From CAILHX01 sp046155285 (lineage in GTDB: Bacteria > Pseudomonadota > Gammaproteobacteria > Burkholderiales > Methylophilaceae), in NCBI GenBank assembly GCA_046155285.1, contig JBJXEA010000026.1:248001-312000 (forward strand): a DNA stretch of 64,000 nucleotides, given 5' to 3'. Under the pieces are notes generated by a model. That model made no database searches. It worked only from the letters and a program-made list of their open reading frames with translations, and was not told the origin of the DNA. Made by a program: the position numbers and the translations under genes. The stretch's first letter is position 1, and the number at the start of each line of letters is the position of its first letter. This document shows, piece by piece, positions 26,397 through 34,953 of the stretch.

Positions 26397-27527
26397 ATGG
26401 AAGCTGTGTCAGTTAAGGTAGCAAAATCACCACCCGAACCCGGGCAAGAAAATTTCATTCAACTAATTGATGTCGTTAAGAACTTTGGTGAGACGACAGC
26501 GGTGGATCACGTCAATTTATCCGTCCGGAGGAACGAAATATTCGCTTTACTAGGAAGCTCCGGCTGCGGGAAATCAACGCTGCTGCGCATGATGGCTGGG
26601 TTGGAAACTCCAACCTCCGGGCGCATCATGATAGATGGTGAGGACTTGGCAAAATTACCGCCTTATCGCCGCCCGGTAAATATGATGTTCCAGTCATATG
26701 CTTTATTCCCACACATGACGGTGGAAGCTAATGTGGCGTATGGCTTAAAACAGGAAGGTATTGCCAAGCCTGAACTCAATGAACGTGTAGACGCAGTACT
26801 GGAATTGGTACAAATGCAAGCCTATAAGCTACGCAAACCGCACCAGTTATCTGGCGGTCAGCAGCAACGCGTTGCATTAGCGCGTAGCTTGGTGAAACGC
26901 CCAAAATTATTGCTGCTTGATGAACCGATGTCGGCCTTGGATAAAAAGATACGGCAGCAAACCCAGTTTGAGCTCGGCAACATTCTGTTTAAAGTAGGTG
27001 TGACCTGTGTGATGGTAACGCATGACCAGGAGGAAGCCATGACCATGGCGGATCGTCTTGCTGTGATGTCCGAAGGTAAATTGATACAGGTGGGTACGCC
27101 TAATGAAGTGTATGAGTTTCCTAATAGCCGCTTTTCTGCTGAATTCATAGGCTCTACCAACATGTTTGAAGGCACGCTAGCTGACGAAAACAGTAACTTG
27201 ATGTTGACTTCGGCTCTTGAATCTCCGTTGCAGTTGCTACATAACATCAACGGCAATGCTGGCAAACCTTTGTGTGTGTCTATCCGCCCGGAGCAAATTG
27301 CCATTAGCCATCAAGCTCCTGATAAATCACATAATGTAGCCACTGGCGTGGTTGAGCAGATCGCCTATATGGGGAGTTACTCCTTGTTTTATGTGCGGCT
27401 TAGCGGTGGCAAGCTCGTCATGGCCAGTGTTTCGAGGTTAGTGACTCAGCGCATGGAAAAGATGCCGGATTATGATGAAACCGTGTACCTAAGCTGGGAA
27501 CCCATGAGCTGTGTGGTGCTTGTTTAG
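26397..27527 (+). CDS. ABC transporter ATP-binding protein, polyamine (PotA/PotG) type
   Basis: This 376-aa ATPase has Walker A GSSGCGKSTLL (about residues 53-62), a Q-loop in MMFQSYALFPHMTVEANV, signature LSGGQQQRVALARSL, Walker B LLLLDEPMSALD and switch His in VTHDQEEAM. The C-terminal TOBE domain (after about residue 285) ends with VYLSWEPMSCVVL, as in PotA/PotG. It is followed by two permeases and would energise uptake of the ligand bound by the protein at 24153. Confidence 0.92.
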   Translation: MEAVSVKVAKSPPEPGQENFIQLIDVVKNFGETTAVDHVNLSVRRNEIFALLGSSGCGKSTLLRMMAGLETPTSGRIMIDGEDLAKLPPYRRPVNMMFQSYALFPHMTVEANVAYGLKQEGIAKPELNERVDAVLELVQMQAYKLRKPHQLSGGQQQRVALARSLVKRPKLLLLDEPMSALDKKIRQQTQFELGNILFKVGVTCVMVTHDQEEAMTMADRLAVMSEGKLIQVGTPNEVYEFPNSRFSAEFIGSTNMFEGTLADENSNLMLTSALESPLQLLHNINGNAGKPLCVSIRPEQIAISHQAPDKSHNVATGVVEQIAYMGSYSLFYVRLSGGKLVMASVSRLVTQRMEKMPDYDETVYLSWEPMSCVVLV

Positions 27528-27530
27528 GCA

Positions 27531-28448
27531 ATGAAAAGCGCAATCAAGCCTTGGCTGCAAACAATCACACCATCTGGTCGTGCTCTGTTAATTGCTGTGC
27601 CGTATGGCTTTTTGCTGCTGTTTTTTATGCTGCCGTTTATTGCAGTTTTCAAAATCAGCTTTGCCGATCCCGCCACAAAAATTCCACCTTATACCGATTT
27701 GCTGAGCATACAGGATGCGGCGTGGACGATCAGGCTCAACTTTGAGCATTATCGTGCGGTGCTGACTGATAATCTGTATATCCAGTCTTACTTGGATTCT
27801 ATAGTTGTCGCATTCAATACCACCCTGATTTGCTTGCTGCTGGGGTACCCCACAGCGTATTTTATTGCGCGTAGAGAGAAATGGCGTAATGAGCTGCTGA
27901 TGCTCGTCATGCTCCCGTTTTGGACTTCGTATCTGATTCGGGTTTACGCTTGGATTGGCATCCTGAAAGACAACGGCTTACTCAATAACTTCTTGCTCTC
28001 AGTGCATCTGATAGACGCACCGCTACGGCTTTACCACAACAATTGGGGCATGTATATCGGCATGGTGTATTCCTATTTACCATATCTTATTTTGCCGCTT
28101 TACGCACATCTGGTGAAAATGGATCTGACTTTGCTGGAAGCCGCCCATGACTTGGGCGCCAAACCCTGGAAAGCCTTCCGAGACATCACGTTACCGCTTT
28201 CGATGAAAGGAGTGATTGCGGGTAGTTTGTTGGTGTTTATCCCTGCTGTCGGCGAATACGTGATTCCAGAATTACTGGGCGGTTCTGATTCCGTGATGAT
28301 AGGCCGCGTGATGTGGGACGATTTCTTTGCCAATACCGATTGGACGACTGCCTCTGCTACCGCGTGTATTATGATTGTGCTGTTATTACTGCCAATCTCT
28401 ATCTTCCAGCGTATGCAGGTAGAGGCGATGGAAAAACCCCATGAATAA
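27531..28448 (+). CDS. ABC transporter permease, PotB/PotH type
   Basis: The 305-aa inner-membrane protein has six predicted helices and the EAA-loop motif EAAHDLGAKPWKAFRDITLP that contacts the ATPase. The helices contain FLLLFFMLPFIAVF and LLMLVMLPFWTSYLIRVYAW, a pattern typical of PotB/PotH. It starts three bases after the ATPase gene and overlaps the second permease by eight bases, which points to a single translation unit. Confidence 0.92.
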   Translation: MKSAIKPWLQTITPSGRALLIAVPYGFLLLFFMLPFIAVFKISFADPATKIPPYTDLLSIQDAAWTIRLNFEHYRAVLTDNLYIQSYLDSIVVAFNTTLICLLLGYPTAYFIARREKWRNELLMLVMLPFWTSYLIRVYAWIGILKDNGLLNNFLLSVHLIDAPLRLYHNNWGMYIGMVYSYLPYLILPLYAHLVKMDLTLLEAAHDLGAKPWKAFRDITLPLSMKGVIAGSLLVFIPAVGEYVIPELLGGSDSVMIGRVMWDDFFANTDWTTASATACIMIVLLLLPISIFQRMQVEAMEKPHE

Positions 28449-29280
28449 ATCACACAGTCAGATTTCCAATTTCGTGCTTTGGCTGGTTTTTCTCTTCCTG
28501 TACTTGCCTTTGCTCGTCGTTATCGTCTACTCATTCAACGAATCCAAGCTGACTAGCGTGTGGGCTGGATTTTCGTTTAAGTGGTACAGCGCTTTGACGA
28601 CAGATCAAGAGTTGCTGGATGCCGCTTGGTTTAGCTTTAAAATCGCCGTCGCTACTGCATTCGCTGCAGTGATTCTTGGCACTTGGGCGGCGATGGTGTT
28701 GGCACGTTATGGACGCTTTCGTGGTTTTACCCTGTTTATGGGCATGCTCAACGCGCCTATCGTATTGCCCGAAGTGATTCTGGGCATTTCTTTGTTATTG
28801 TTGTTTGTGAACATGCAGCAAATACTGGGTTGGCCGGAGGACAGAGGCTTTTTCACTATATGGATAGGGCACACTATTACCTGCATTGCCTATGTGACCA
28901 TTACTGTGCAGTCGCGCTTGTCAGAAATGGATAAGTCTCTACTGGAAGCCGCACAGGATTTGGGCGCACCACCACACAAGGCTTTTTTTGAAATTACTTT
29001 GCCGTTGATTTCACAGGCACTGATTTCTGGTTGGTTATTGTCTTTTACTATCTCCATAGACAACGTAGTTATTTCCGCATTTTTGTCTGGACCAGGTTCC
29101 TCGACCCTGCCTCTGGTGGTATTCTCCCGCACAAGGGTGGGGCTTAACCCGGAAATCAATGCCTTGGGAACCTTGTTTATTCTCACCGTGACTGCCGCCA
29201 TCATTATCAATAACATTGCCATGCGTAGGCGCGAGAAACAACGTGCGATTGACATGCGATTGGCGCTAAGCTCTCACTAG
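28441..29280 (+). CDS. ABC transporter permease, PotC/PotI type
   Basis: The 279-aa inner-membrane protein has six predicted helices, the N-terminal LPLLVVIVYSFNESK motif of PotC/PotI and an EAA loop EAAQDLGAPPHKAFFEITLP. Together with the gene before it, it forms the channel. It ends the operon that began at 20853; the next gene follows after 32 bp in the same direction but looks unrelated in function. Confidence 0.92.
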   Translation: MNKSHSQISNFVLWLVFLFLYLPLLVVIVYSFNESKLTSVWAGFSFKWYSALTTDQELLDAAWFSFKIAVATAFAAVILGTWAAMVLARYGRFRGFTLFMGMLNAPIVLPEVILGISLLLLFVNMQQILGWPEDRGFFTIWIGHTITCIAYVTITVQSRLSEMDKSLLEAAQDLGAPPHKAFFEITLPLISQALISGWLLSFTISIDNVVISAFLSGPGSSTLPLVVFSRTRVGLNPEINALGTLFILTVTAAIIINNIAMRRREKQRAIDMRLALSSH

Positions 29281-29312
29281 AATCGTTGTATTAAGAGTTT
29301 TAAGGTTTCCTC

Positions 29313-30854
29313 ATGACCACCCACAAAGTTGGCCGAAATGACTTATGCCCCTGCGGTAGCGGCAAGAAATACAAAAAATGCTGCGAGGTAGGTGAGCCTG
29401 TTCAAGCAGTCACAACGGATTTTTCGATTCCACAAGCCTTACAAACGGCAATGTCGCAGCACCAAGCTGGGCAATTATCACAAGCTGCGGTGCTGTATAA
29501 AAAAATCCTTCATGTACAAGCCAATCACCCTGATGCCCTGCATTTGCTAGGTTTGGTTGCCAAGCAGCAGGGCGACCATGCGACGGCTATCAAGCTTATG
29601 TCCAAATCGCTCAGCGTTAAGCCGGATTATGTTGAGGCGCACGTCAATCTGGGGGCGACTTTGCAAGAGCAGGAGAAGTTTGAGGAGGCTGCCTCGTGTT
29701 ATCGAAAAGCCTTGGCGCTGCGACCAAGTTACCCTGAAGCGCACAGCAATCTTGGCGTTGTATTGAAGCAACAGCACAAGCTGGATGAGGCTGCGGAGAG
29801 CTTTTTGCAAGCACTCAAACTCAAGCCGGATTCCGGCGAGTTTTTCAGCAATTTAGACGCGCTGTTAAAGGAAATGGCCTCGCCTGCGGAAGCCTTGGTG
29901 TATTACCGTAAGGTCTTGGAAATCTCTCCGAAGCTAATCGCCGCGCAGCAGGGCGCTTATCTGGCGTTGAGCCGCATCGTGCCGGAATGGCATGTGCCGA
30001 TGATGAACGAGCAACATCGCAATCAGGCGTATTTTGACGCGCTGAAAGCCGCGATTAAACCAGATTCAAAAGTGCTTGAGATTGGCACTGGTTCTGGCCT
30101 GCTCGCCATGATGGCAGCCAAGCTGGGAGCCAAAAGCGTAGTCACTTGTGAGGCCGTGCCGCTGATTGCAGAAACCGCGCGGCGCATTGTTAAAGATAAC
30201 AAGTTTGAGAAAACCATCAAGGTCATCGCCAAGAAATCAACTGACGTACAGGTGGGCGATGAGATGCCCGAGCAGGCGGACATTCTGGTCTCGGAAATAT
30301 TCTCCAGCGAGCTATTAGGTGAATACGTGTTGCCCAGCCTGGAAGATGCCAAGCGCCGCCTGCTCAAGCCGCAAGGGCGCGTCATTCCAGCCGCTGGCAG
30401 CATTATGGTGGCACTGTTCACGGGTGACGACATTCGTAGAAATTTGATGGTGGATGACAGCTTTGGATTCAATTTGCAGCACTTTAATACTGTCGTTTCC
30501 AAGAAACGCATGATCGCCAGAACTGATTTGAATATCGAGCTACTGAGCGACGAGGTCGAGGCATTCAATTTTAACTTTGAAAACACCGGCTTCTTTCATG
30601 CCCAGACCAAGACTCTGCGACTCCCCATCAATTCTGCTGGCCGTTGCTACGGTATCGTGCAGTGGATGCGTTTGCAGATGGATAAAGATACTGTGTTCCA
30701 GAATCACCCCTCGGATAAATCGCCGGTATCCAACTGGCAGCAATGTGCCTATTTGTTTGATGTGCCACTGGATGTCAAGTCCGGACAGGTTGCAGTGGTG
30801 AGCGCCCAGCATGACAGGGCGGTGCCGTGGTTTTGGTTGGACAGGTTGGAGTAA
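29313..30854 (+). CDS. SEC-C / TPR / PRMT-like protein arginine methyltransferase homologue
   Basis: The 513-aa protein has three parts: a SEC-C zinc motif (NDLCPCGSGKKYKKCCE, residues 9-25), tetratricopeptide repeats (about 40-215) and a SAM-dependent methyltransferase domain. The last has LEIGTGSGLL (255-264), E280 for the SAM ribose and a double-glutamate loop E328/E337 in VSEIFSSELLGE, with nine-residue spacing like eukaryotic PRMT7/PRMT9. WHVPMMNEQHRNQAY (about 226-240) also resembles them. Arginine methylation is inferred; the targets are unknown. It ends at a strong hairpin and starts with no clear regulatory gene nearby. Confidence 0.75.
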   Translation: MTTHKVGRNDLCPCGSGKKYKKCCEVGEPVQAVTTDFSIPQALQTAMSQHQAGQLSQAAVLYKKILHVQANHPDALHLLGLVAKQQGDHATAIKLMSKSLSVKPDYVEAHVNLGATLQEQEKFEEAASCYRKALALRPSYPEAHSNLGVVLKQQHKLDEAAESFLQALKLKPDSGEFFSNLDALLKEMASPAEALVYYRKVLEISPKLIAAQQGAYLALSRIVPEWHVPMMNEQHRNQAYFDALKAAIKPDSKVLEIGTGSGLLAMMAAKLGAKSVVTCEAVPLIAETARRIVKDNKFEKTIKVIAKKSTDVQVGDEMPEQADILVSEIFSSELLGEYVLPSLEDAKRRLLKPQGRVIPAAGSIMVALFTGDDIRRNLMVDDSFGFNLQHFNTVVSKKRMIARTDLNIELLSDEVEAFNFNFENTGFFHAQTKTLRLPINSAGRCYGIVQWMRLQMDKDTVFQNHPSDKSPVSNWQQCAYLFDVPLDVKSGQVAVVSAQHDRAVPWFWLDRLE

Positions 30855-30857
30855 AGC

Positions 30858-30884
30858 AAATAACCGGCAGTCAGCCGGTTATTT
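30858..30884 (+). terminator. Hairpin terminator after the PRMT-like gene
   Basis: AAATAACCGGC pairs perfectly with GCCGGTTATTT over 11 bp around the loop AGTCA. Only a short T run lies in the stem end, so termination could be of moderate strength. It starts four bases after the stop codon of the PRMT-like gene. Confidence 0.65.
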
Positions 30885-30930
30885 GTTGACGCACTGCTTG
30901 CATGAAACAAAAATTGCATTGTGAAATTTC

Positions 30931-30944
30931 TATAATGTTATACT
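30931..30944 (+). promoter_or_regulatory. Possible promoter of the mazEF-like pair
   Basis: TATAAT (30931-30936) and an overlapping second -10-like hexamer TATACT (30939-30944) lie in an AT-rich stretch 30-45 bp before the antitoxin. The -35 is weak (TTGCAT at 30914-30919 gives a spacer of 11 or 19 bp). Antitoxin-toxin autoregulation normally acts here, but no clear dyad was identified. Confidence 0.3.
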
Positions 30945-30974
30945 TTCGTTCTACTTTTTACAAGGGTGATCATC

Positions 30975-31232
30975 ATGTTGACGACTACACTTCGTAGCGC
31001 TGGGGGATCTGTTGTGATGTCCATCCCCAAGCGAGTGTTGGAGCTGGTTAATTTACGGTCAGGTTCGGTTGTGGATATAGATGTGAAGGACGGTCACTTA
31101 GTGATTGGGGCGCCTAAAAAGCCGCGCTATGCCTTGGCGGAACTTCTGGCACAGTGCGACTTTACGCAACCTATAATCGAAGAGCATAACGAGTGGCTAG
31201 ATGCTCCCGCGCAAGGTTTGGAGGAGATTTAA
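30975..31232 (+). CDS. MazE-type antitoxin (AbrB fold)
   Basis: The 85-aa protein begins MLTTTLRSAGGSVVMSIPKRVLELVNLRSGS, an N-terminal swapped-hairpin AbrB/MazE DNA-binding domain, and has a flexible C-terminal part with NEWLDAPAQGLEEI that would bind the toxin. I chose ATG 30975 (AAGGG eight bases upstream) over GTG 30966. Its TAATG junction with the toxin gene couples translation. It should neutralise the toxin and repress the pair. Confidence 0.85.
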   Translation: MLTTTLRSAGGSVVMSIPKRVLELVNLRSGSVVDIDVKDGHLVIGAPKKPRYALAELLAQCDFTQPIIEEHNEWLDAPAQGLEEI

Positions 31233-31582
31233 TGCGCGTACCAGCCCGTGGTGAAATTTGGGTTGCCAATCTGAACCCCACAGCAGGCAAAGAACAGCAA
31301 GGACAACGCCCGTTGTTTATTGTTTCAACAAAAGCATTCAATCAATCTGGCTTAACGGTGGTTTGCCCCATCACACAAGGCGGTAGCCAATCACGGTTTG
31401 CAGGGTTTGCGGTGTCGCTGATGGGCGTCGGCACGGAAACTCAGGGTGTTGTCATGTGTAATCAACCATGCACGGTGGATTTGCACGCCAGAAACGGAAA
31501 ATTTGTTGAAGTGTTGCCGAACAGCGTGACGGATGAGGTAATGGCGAGAGTGCAAGTTATATTTGAGCCATCTGAACATTGA
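31232..31582 (+). CDS. MazF/ChpB-type endoribonuclease toxin
   Basis: The 116-aa protein starts MRVPARGEIWVANLNPTAGKEQQGQRP, the MazF fold signature with the catalytic RGEIW arginine and GxEQxGxRP loop. TVVCPITQGGSQSRFAG and LMGVGTETQGVVMCNQP follow, as in ChpB-like sequence-specific mRNA interferases. GGAGG lies just before ATG 31232, which overlaps the antitoxin stop; a track-length frame from 31193 lies inside the antitoxin and is unlikely. It converges with the CheY-like gene. Confidence 0.87.
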   Translation: MRVPARGEIWVANLNPTAGKEQQGQRPLFIVSTKAFNQSGLTVVCPITQGGSQSRFAGFAVSLMGVGTETQGVVMCNQPCTVDLHARNGKFVEVLPNSVTDEVMARVQVIFEPSEH

Positions 31583-31605
31583 GTCAGGATGCAACCATAT
31601 CCAGC

Positions 31606-31971
31606 TTAACCCGCCACTTTTTGCACCGCACCTATCAACACCTGTGGGTCAAAAGGCTTGACCAGCCAAGCGTTCACGCCAGCGGCGCGGCCTTCGGCTT
31701 TTTTGGCATCGTCGGATTCGGTGGTGAGCATGAGGATGGGTGTGCTTTTGTATTGCGGCATGCCGCGCAGGGTTTTGACTAGGGTCAGGCCGTCCATATT
31801 GGGCATGTTCTGGTCGGTTAGCACGATGTCAAATTGTTTGGCTTTGGCTTTGTTCAGCCCATCCTGACCATCCACAGCTTCGGTCACGTCATAACCGGCG
31901 CCGGTCAGGGTCATGGAGACCATTTTTCTGACCATTGAAGAGTCATCTACATTCAGTACCGCTTTTCCCAT
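31606..31971 (-). CDS. CheY-like single-domain response regulator
   Basis: The 121-aa receiver domain has acidic residues NVDDSS near the start, the phospho-acceptor Asp in VLTDQNMPNMDG (about residue 53), the switch Thr in LTTES and Lys in VKPF. It has no output domain, so it acts by binding a partner such as FliM or a chemotaxis kinase. It lies 34 bp downstream of the chemoreceptor on the same strand and is likely co-transcribed. A CheA kinase is not in the window. Confidence 0.88.
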   Translation of the reverse strand: MGKAVLNVDDSSMVRKMVSMTLTGAGYDVTEAVDGQDGLNKAKAKQFDIVLTDQNMPNMDGLTLVKTLRGMPQYKSTPILMLTTESDDAKKAEGRAAGVNAWLVKPFDPQVLIGAVQKVAG

Positions 31972-32005
31972 TACTTCTCTCCTGATTAAAACTTATGCGT
32001 GAATT

Positions 32006-33208
32006 TTAGAAGAAATCCACGCCACCCGCATTAGTATTCACCTGCTTCACCGGATTATGCCTTGACTTTTCCACCATCTCGGTCACTCCTTGAATGGCTT
32101 TACGCAGCCGTATCAGGCGATCCGGCTCATTTTTCTGTTCAAGCTCTATGCGCGTCATGCCGCTCAGTAGCGATTTGATAATATCCATGCGGTTGCCAGC
32201 GTGGCCGAGCAACTGTTCGGCGAGGTCTTCAAACTGCATGGTGGTGATGGCGATACGCACATTTTTTTCCACGTCTGCGGTGGCGTGAGAAAGCTCTTGT
32301 GCAGCCGACATCATGGTGTTGTTGATGGCTTGGATGTTGGTCATCATGTGTTCAACATTGGTTTTGGAATCCAACGCAAAATTCATGTTTTTACTTGAGG
32401 CCTGCTGAATAGAGCCGCTGGTTTGTGCCACGCCTTGCGTGACTTCTTGCATGTGTTTGCGTATCTCGGTGCTAAATTCGGCAGAGCGTAGCGACAGCTT
32501 ACGCACTTCGTCCGCCACCACCGCGAAGCCGCGGCCAGATTCGCCTGCGCGAGCAGCCTCAATCGCGGCATTCAGCGCCAGTAGATTGGTTTGACTGGAG
32601 ATTTCTTCTACTTCGTTGAGGATGGTGTTTACCGCGCTCAGTTGATCGCCCACCTTGCTCATCTGCCGCACCAAATCCATGCCTTGCTCGTGGCCTTGTA
32701 CGGTGTTGTCTACGAACATGCTCAAGGTGGAGGAGGTTTCCGCTAGAAACTTATCAAAGGTGACTTTTTCAGCGGCTGACGAATTGCCATTTTGTTGCGT
32801 GGTAATTTGCAGCACCAGCTTTTTTTGCAGGTGGGAATTGGATTCCAGCTCGGTAAAGCTGTCCACTAGCTTGTGTCCAGCATCTACGAGCAGGGTGCGT
32901 AATTGGTTGAGCTCTTTTTGCGTATTGGAAACCTGATTGTCGAACTCTTCGTTCAGAATTTTGAGCATGCCGTCAAAGCTATCAGCCAAGTTAGAGAGCT
33001 CTTTTTGGATATGTGCCAATTGTTCATGGTCGGTCTGGGCTTTTTCTTGGCCTTGATTGGCCAGCAGCGCCAGCCAAGCAGCAGAGCCGCCCAGCAAGAC
33101 GGCAATTTGTATGAGGTTGGGAGTTTGGTCTTTATTAGCCAGCAGAAACACCGCGGCAATCATCGCCAGTGAAATGAGCAGCCCGAGGAACAGCGGTTTT
33201 TTGTGCAT
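32006..33208 (-). CDS. Methyl-accepting chemotaxis protein without periplasmic domain
   Basis: The 400-aa protein has two closely spaced N-terminal membrane helices (about residues 5-24 and 31-50) with a loop of about six residues. There is therefore no periplasmic ligand domain; a long coiled coil follows, then the signalling tip EVEEISSQTNLLALNAAIEAARAGE (about 199-223). Methylation helices flank the tip. ATG 33208 gives the normal start; the frame extends to a TTG at 33235. It likely senses a cytoplasmic or membrane state. The CheY-like gene follows. Confidence 0.85.
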   Translation of the reverse strand: MHKKPLFLGLLISLAMIAAVFLLANKDQTPNLIQIAVLLGGSAAWLALLANQGQEKAQTDHEQLAHIQKELSNLADSFDGMLKILNEEFDNQVSNTQKELNQLRTLLVDAGHKLVDSFTELESNSHLQKKLVLQITTQQNGNSSAAEKVTFDKFLAETSSTLSMFVDNTVQGHEQGMDLVRQMSKVGDQLSAVNTILNEVEEISSQTNLLALNAAIEAARAGESGRGFAVVADEVRKLSLRSAEFSTEIRKHMQEVTQGVAQTSGSIQQASSKNMNFALDSKTNVEHMMTNIQAINNTMMSAAQELSHATADVEKNVRIAITTMQFEDLAEQLLGHAGNRMDIIKSLLSGMTRIELEQKNEPDRLIRLRKAIQGVTEMVEKSRHNPVKQVNTNAGGVDFF

Positions 33209-33294
33209 GTTGTGGTGACCAAGTGACAGAATCAATAAATGTTAAAGGGCGTGTTGCTGTAAAATTCGCACCATCCAACCCTTAGGAAAACTCA

Positions 33295-33406
33295 GATTAA
33301 GTCCGTTCGTGCTGAGTAATTTTCCGTTTACCCTTCGATACACCGCGCTTTGCGCGGCACTCAGGGTGAACGGAAAATGTATCGAAGCATGTGTTAGGAC
33401 TTAATC
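33295..33406. repeat. Palindromic dispersed repeat, copy 2 (112 bp), in a 301-bp gene-free stretch
   Basis: GATTAAGTCC (33295-33304) and GGACTTAATC (33397-33406) are perfect inverted ends, with inner pairing of CCGCGC and GCGCGG around TTT (33343-33357). The sequence closely matches 5301-5411. It lies between the divergent chemoreceptor and gltX genes, and it is the main feature of 33209-33509. The remaining bases show no gene and no strong promoter that I can name. Confidence 0.8.
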
Positions 33407-33509
33407 AGAGTCTACTTATCTTCAAATTGCTACCAACAGTTGTACAGGATTGTACTGAATGTGTGCAATAAAACGAAGGGTTAATCCACAAGTTCGCTCA
33501 GAGGTTTTT

Positions 33510-34898
33510 ATGATTCGTACCCGTTTTGCCCCCAGCCCCACCGGTTTTTTGCATATAGGCGGTGCGCGCACTGCGCTTTTCTCTTGGGCGTATGCCCGCA
33601 AACATGGCGGTAAGTTTATTCTGCGTATTGAAGATACCGACGTGGAGCGCTCCACGCCGGAAGCGGTGCAGGCCATTCTCGACGGCTTGGCTTGGCTGGG
33701 ACTGGATTATGACGAAGGTCCGTTTTATCAGATGCAGCGTATGACACGATACAAAGAGGTCATCGCGCAGATGCTTACTGCTGGCACAGCCTATCACTGC
33801 TATTGCAGTCGCGAGGAACTGGATGCGATGCGCGAATCACAGATGCAAGCAGGCTTGAAGCCGCGCTACGATGGGCGCTGGCGGCCAGAAGCGGGTAAAA
33901 CATTACCAGCCTCGCCAGCAGACATTCCGCCCGTCATCCGCTTCAAAAATCCGCAAGACGGCGTGGTGGCTTGGGATGACCTGGTGAAAGGGCGCATCAC
34001 CATCGCCAATCAGGAGCTGGATGACTTTATTATTGCTCGCGATGACGGTACGCCAACTTACAATTTTTGTGTGGTGGTGGACGACCACGACATGGGCATC
34101 ACCCAAGTCATACGCGGCGATGACCACGTCAACAACACGCCGCGCCAGATTAACCTGCTGCAAGCGCTGGGGGCAACGATTCCCCAGTACGCGCACCTTT
34201 CAATGATTCTGGGCGACGATGGGCAGAAGCTCTCTAAGCGCCACGGCGCGGTGAGCGTGATGCAGTATGACGAAGAGGGTTATTTGCCGGAAGCGGTGCT
34301 GAATTATCTGGCGCGGCTAGGCTGGAGTCATGGTGACGACGAAGTCTTCAGCATGGCGCAATTTTGTCAGTGGTTTGATTTGAACCACATCACGCCTTCT
34401 GCCGCGCAGTTCAATACCGAAAAACTCAATTGGCTCAACGCGCATTACATCAAGCAGAGCAGCGGTGTGGTGCTGGCGGGGGATGTGGCTAAGCGCCTAG
34501 CAGCGAAGGGGGTCACGGTGCAAGGCGTGGATTTAGCCGCCGCCTTGGAGCTTTACAAAGAACGCGCTAATAATTTGAATGAACTGGCCAATGCCGTCAC
34601 CTATCTTTATGCGCCTATAGAAGCCCCCGTTGATCTGCTGGAAAAACACCTAACCCCAGACGTATTGCCCATCCTTAAAGGGCTGGCCGAGCAACTAGCA
34701 ACCATCGAATGGACAATAGCCAATATCCACGCATTAATCGAAGCTGCGGTGACCAATAACGGCCTTAAATTTCCCAAGATCGCCATGCCATTGCGGGTGA
34801 TGGTCACTGGAGGCACGCAATCGCCTTCTGTGGACGCGGTGATGGCCTTGATAGGGCAAGAAAAAGTGCTGGTTAGCCTCAAGGCCTACCTAGTATAA
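33510..34898 (+). CDS. gltX: Glutamyl-tRNA synthetase GltX
   Basis: This class I synthetase charges tRNA-Glu (and possibly tRNA-Gln in bacteria with the amidotransferase route). The 462-aa protein starts MIRTRFAPSPTGFLHIGGAR with the HIGG motif and has LEDTD-like RIEDTDVERS, DDHDMGITQVIRGDDH and KLSKRHG near residue 240. ATG 33510 follows GAGG and matches the family start; the frame continues upstream to 33459 without support. It is not linked to any apparent operon here. Confidence 0.96.
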   Translation: MIRTRFAPSPTGFLHIGGARTALFSWAYARKHGGKFILRIEDTDVERSTPEAVQAILDGLAWLGLDYDEGPFYQMQRMTRYKEVIAQMLTAGTAYHCYCSREELDAMRESQMQAGLKPRYDGRWRPEAGKTLPASPADIPPVIRFKNPQDGVVAWDDLVKGRITIANQELDDFIIARDDGTPTYNFCVVVDDHDMGITQVIRGDDHVNNTPRQINLLQALGATIPQYAHLSMILGDDGQKLSKRHGAVSVMQYDEEGYLPEAVLNYLARLGWSHGDDEVFSMAQFCQWFDLNHITPSAAQFNTEKLNWLNAHYIKQSSGVVLAGDVAKRLAAKGVTVQGVDLAAALELYKERANNLNELANAVTYLYAPIEAPVDLLEKHLTPDVLPILKGLAEQLATIEWTIANIHALIEAAVTNNGLKFPKIAMPLRVMVTGGTQSPSVDAVMALIGQEKVLVSLKAYLV

Positions 34899-34953
34899 TC
34901 GGACGAGATTTAGCAATTTAACTGCATAAAATGTAATTAACAAAGGGCGAATA

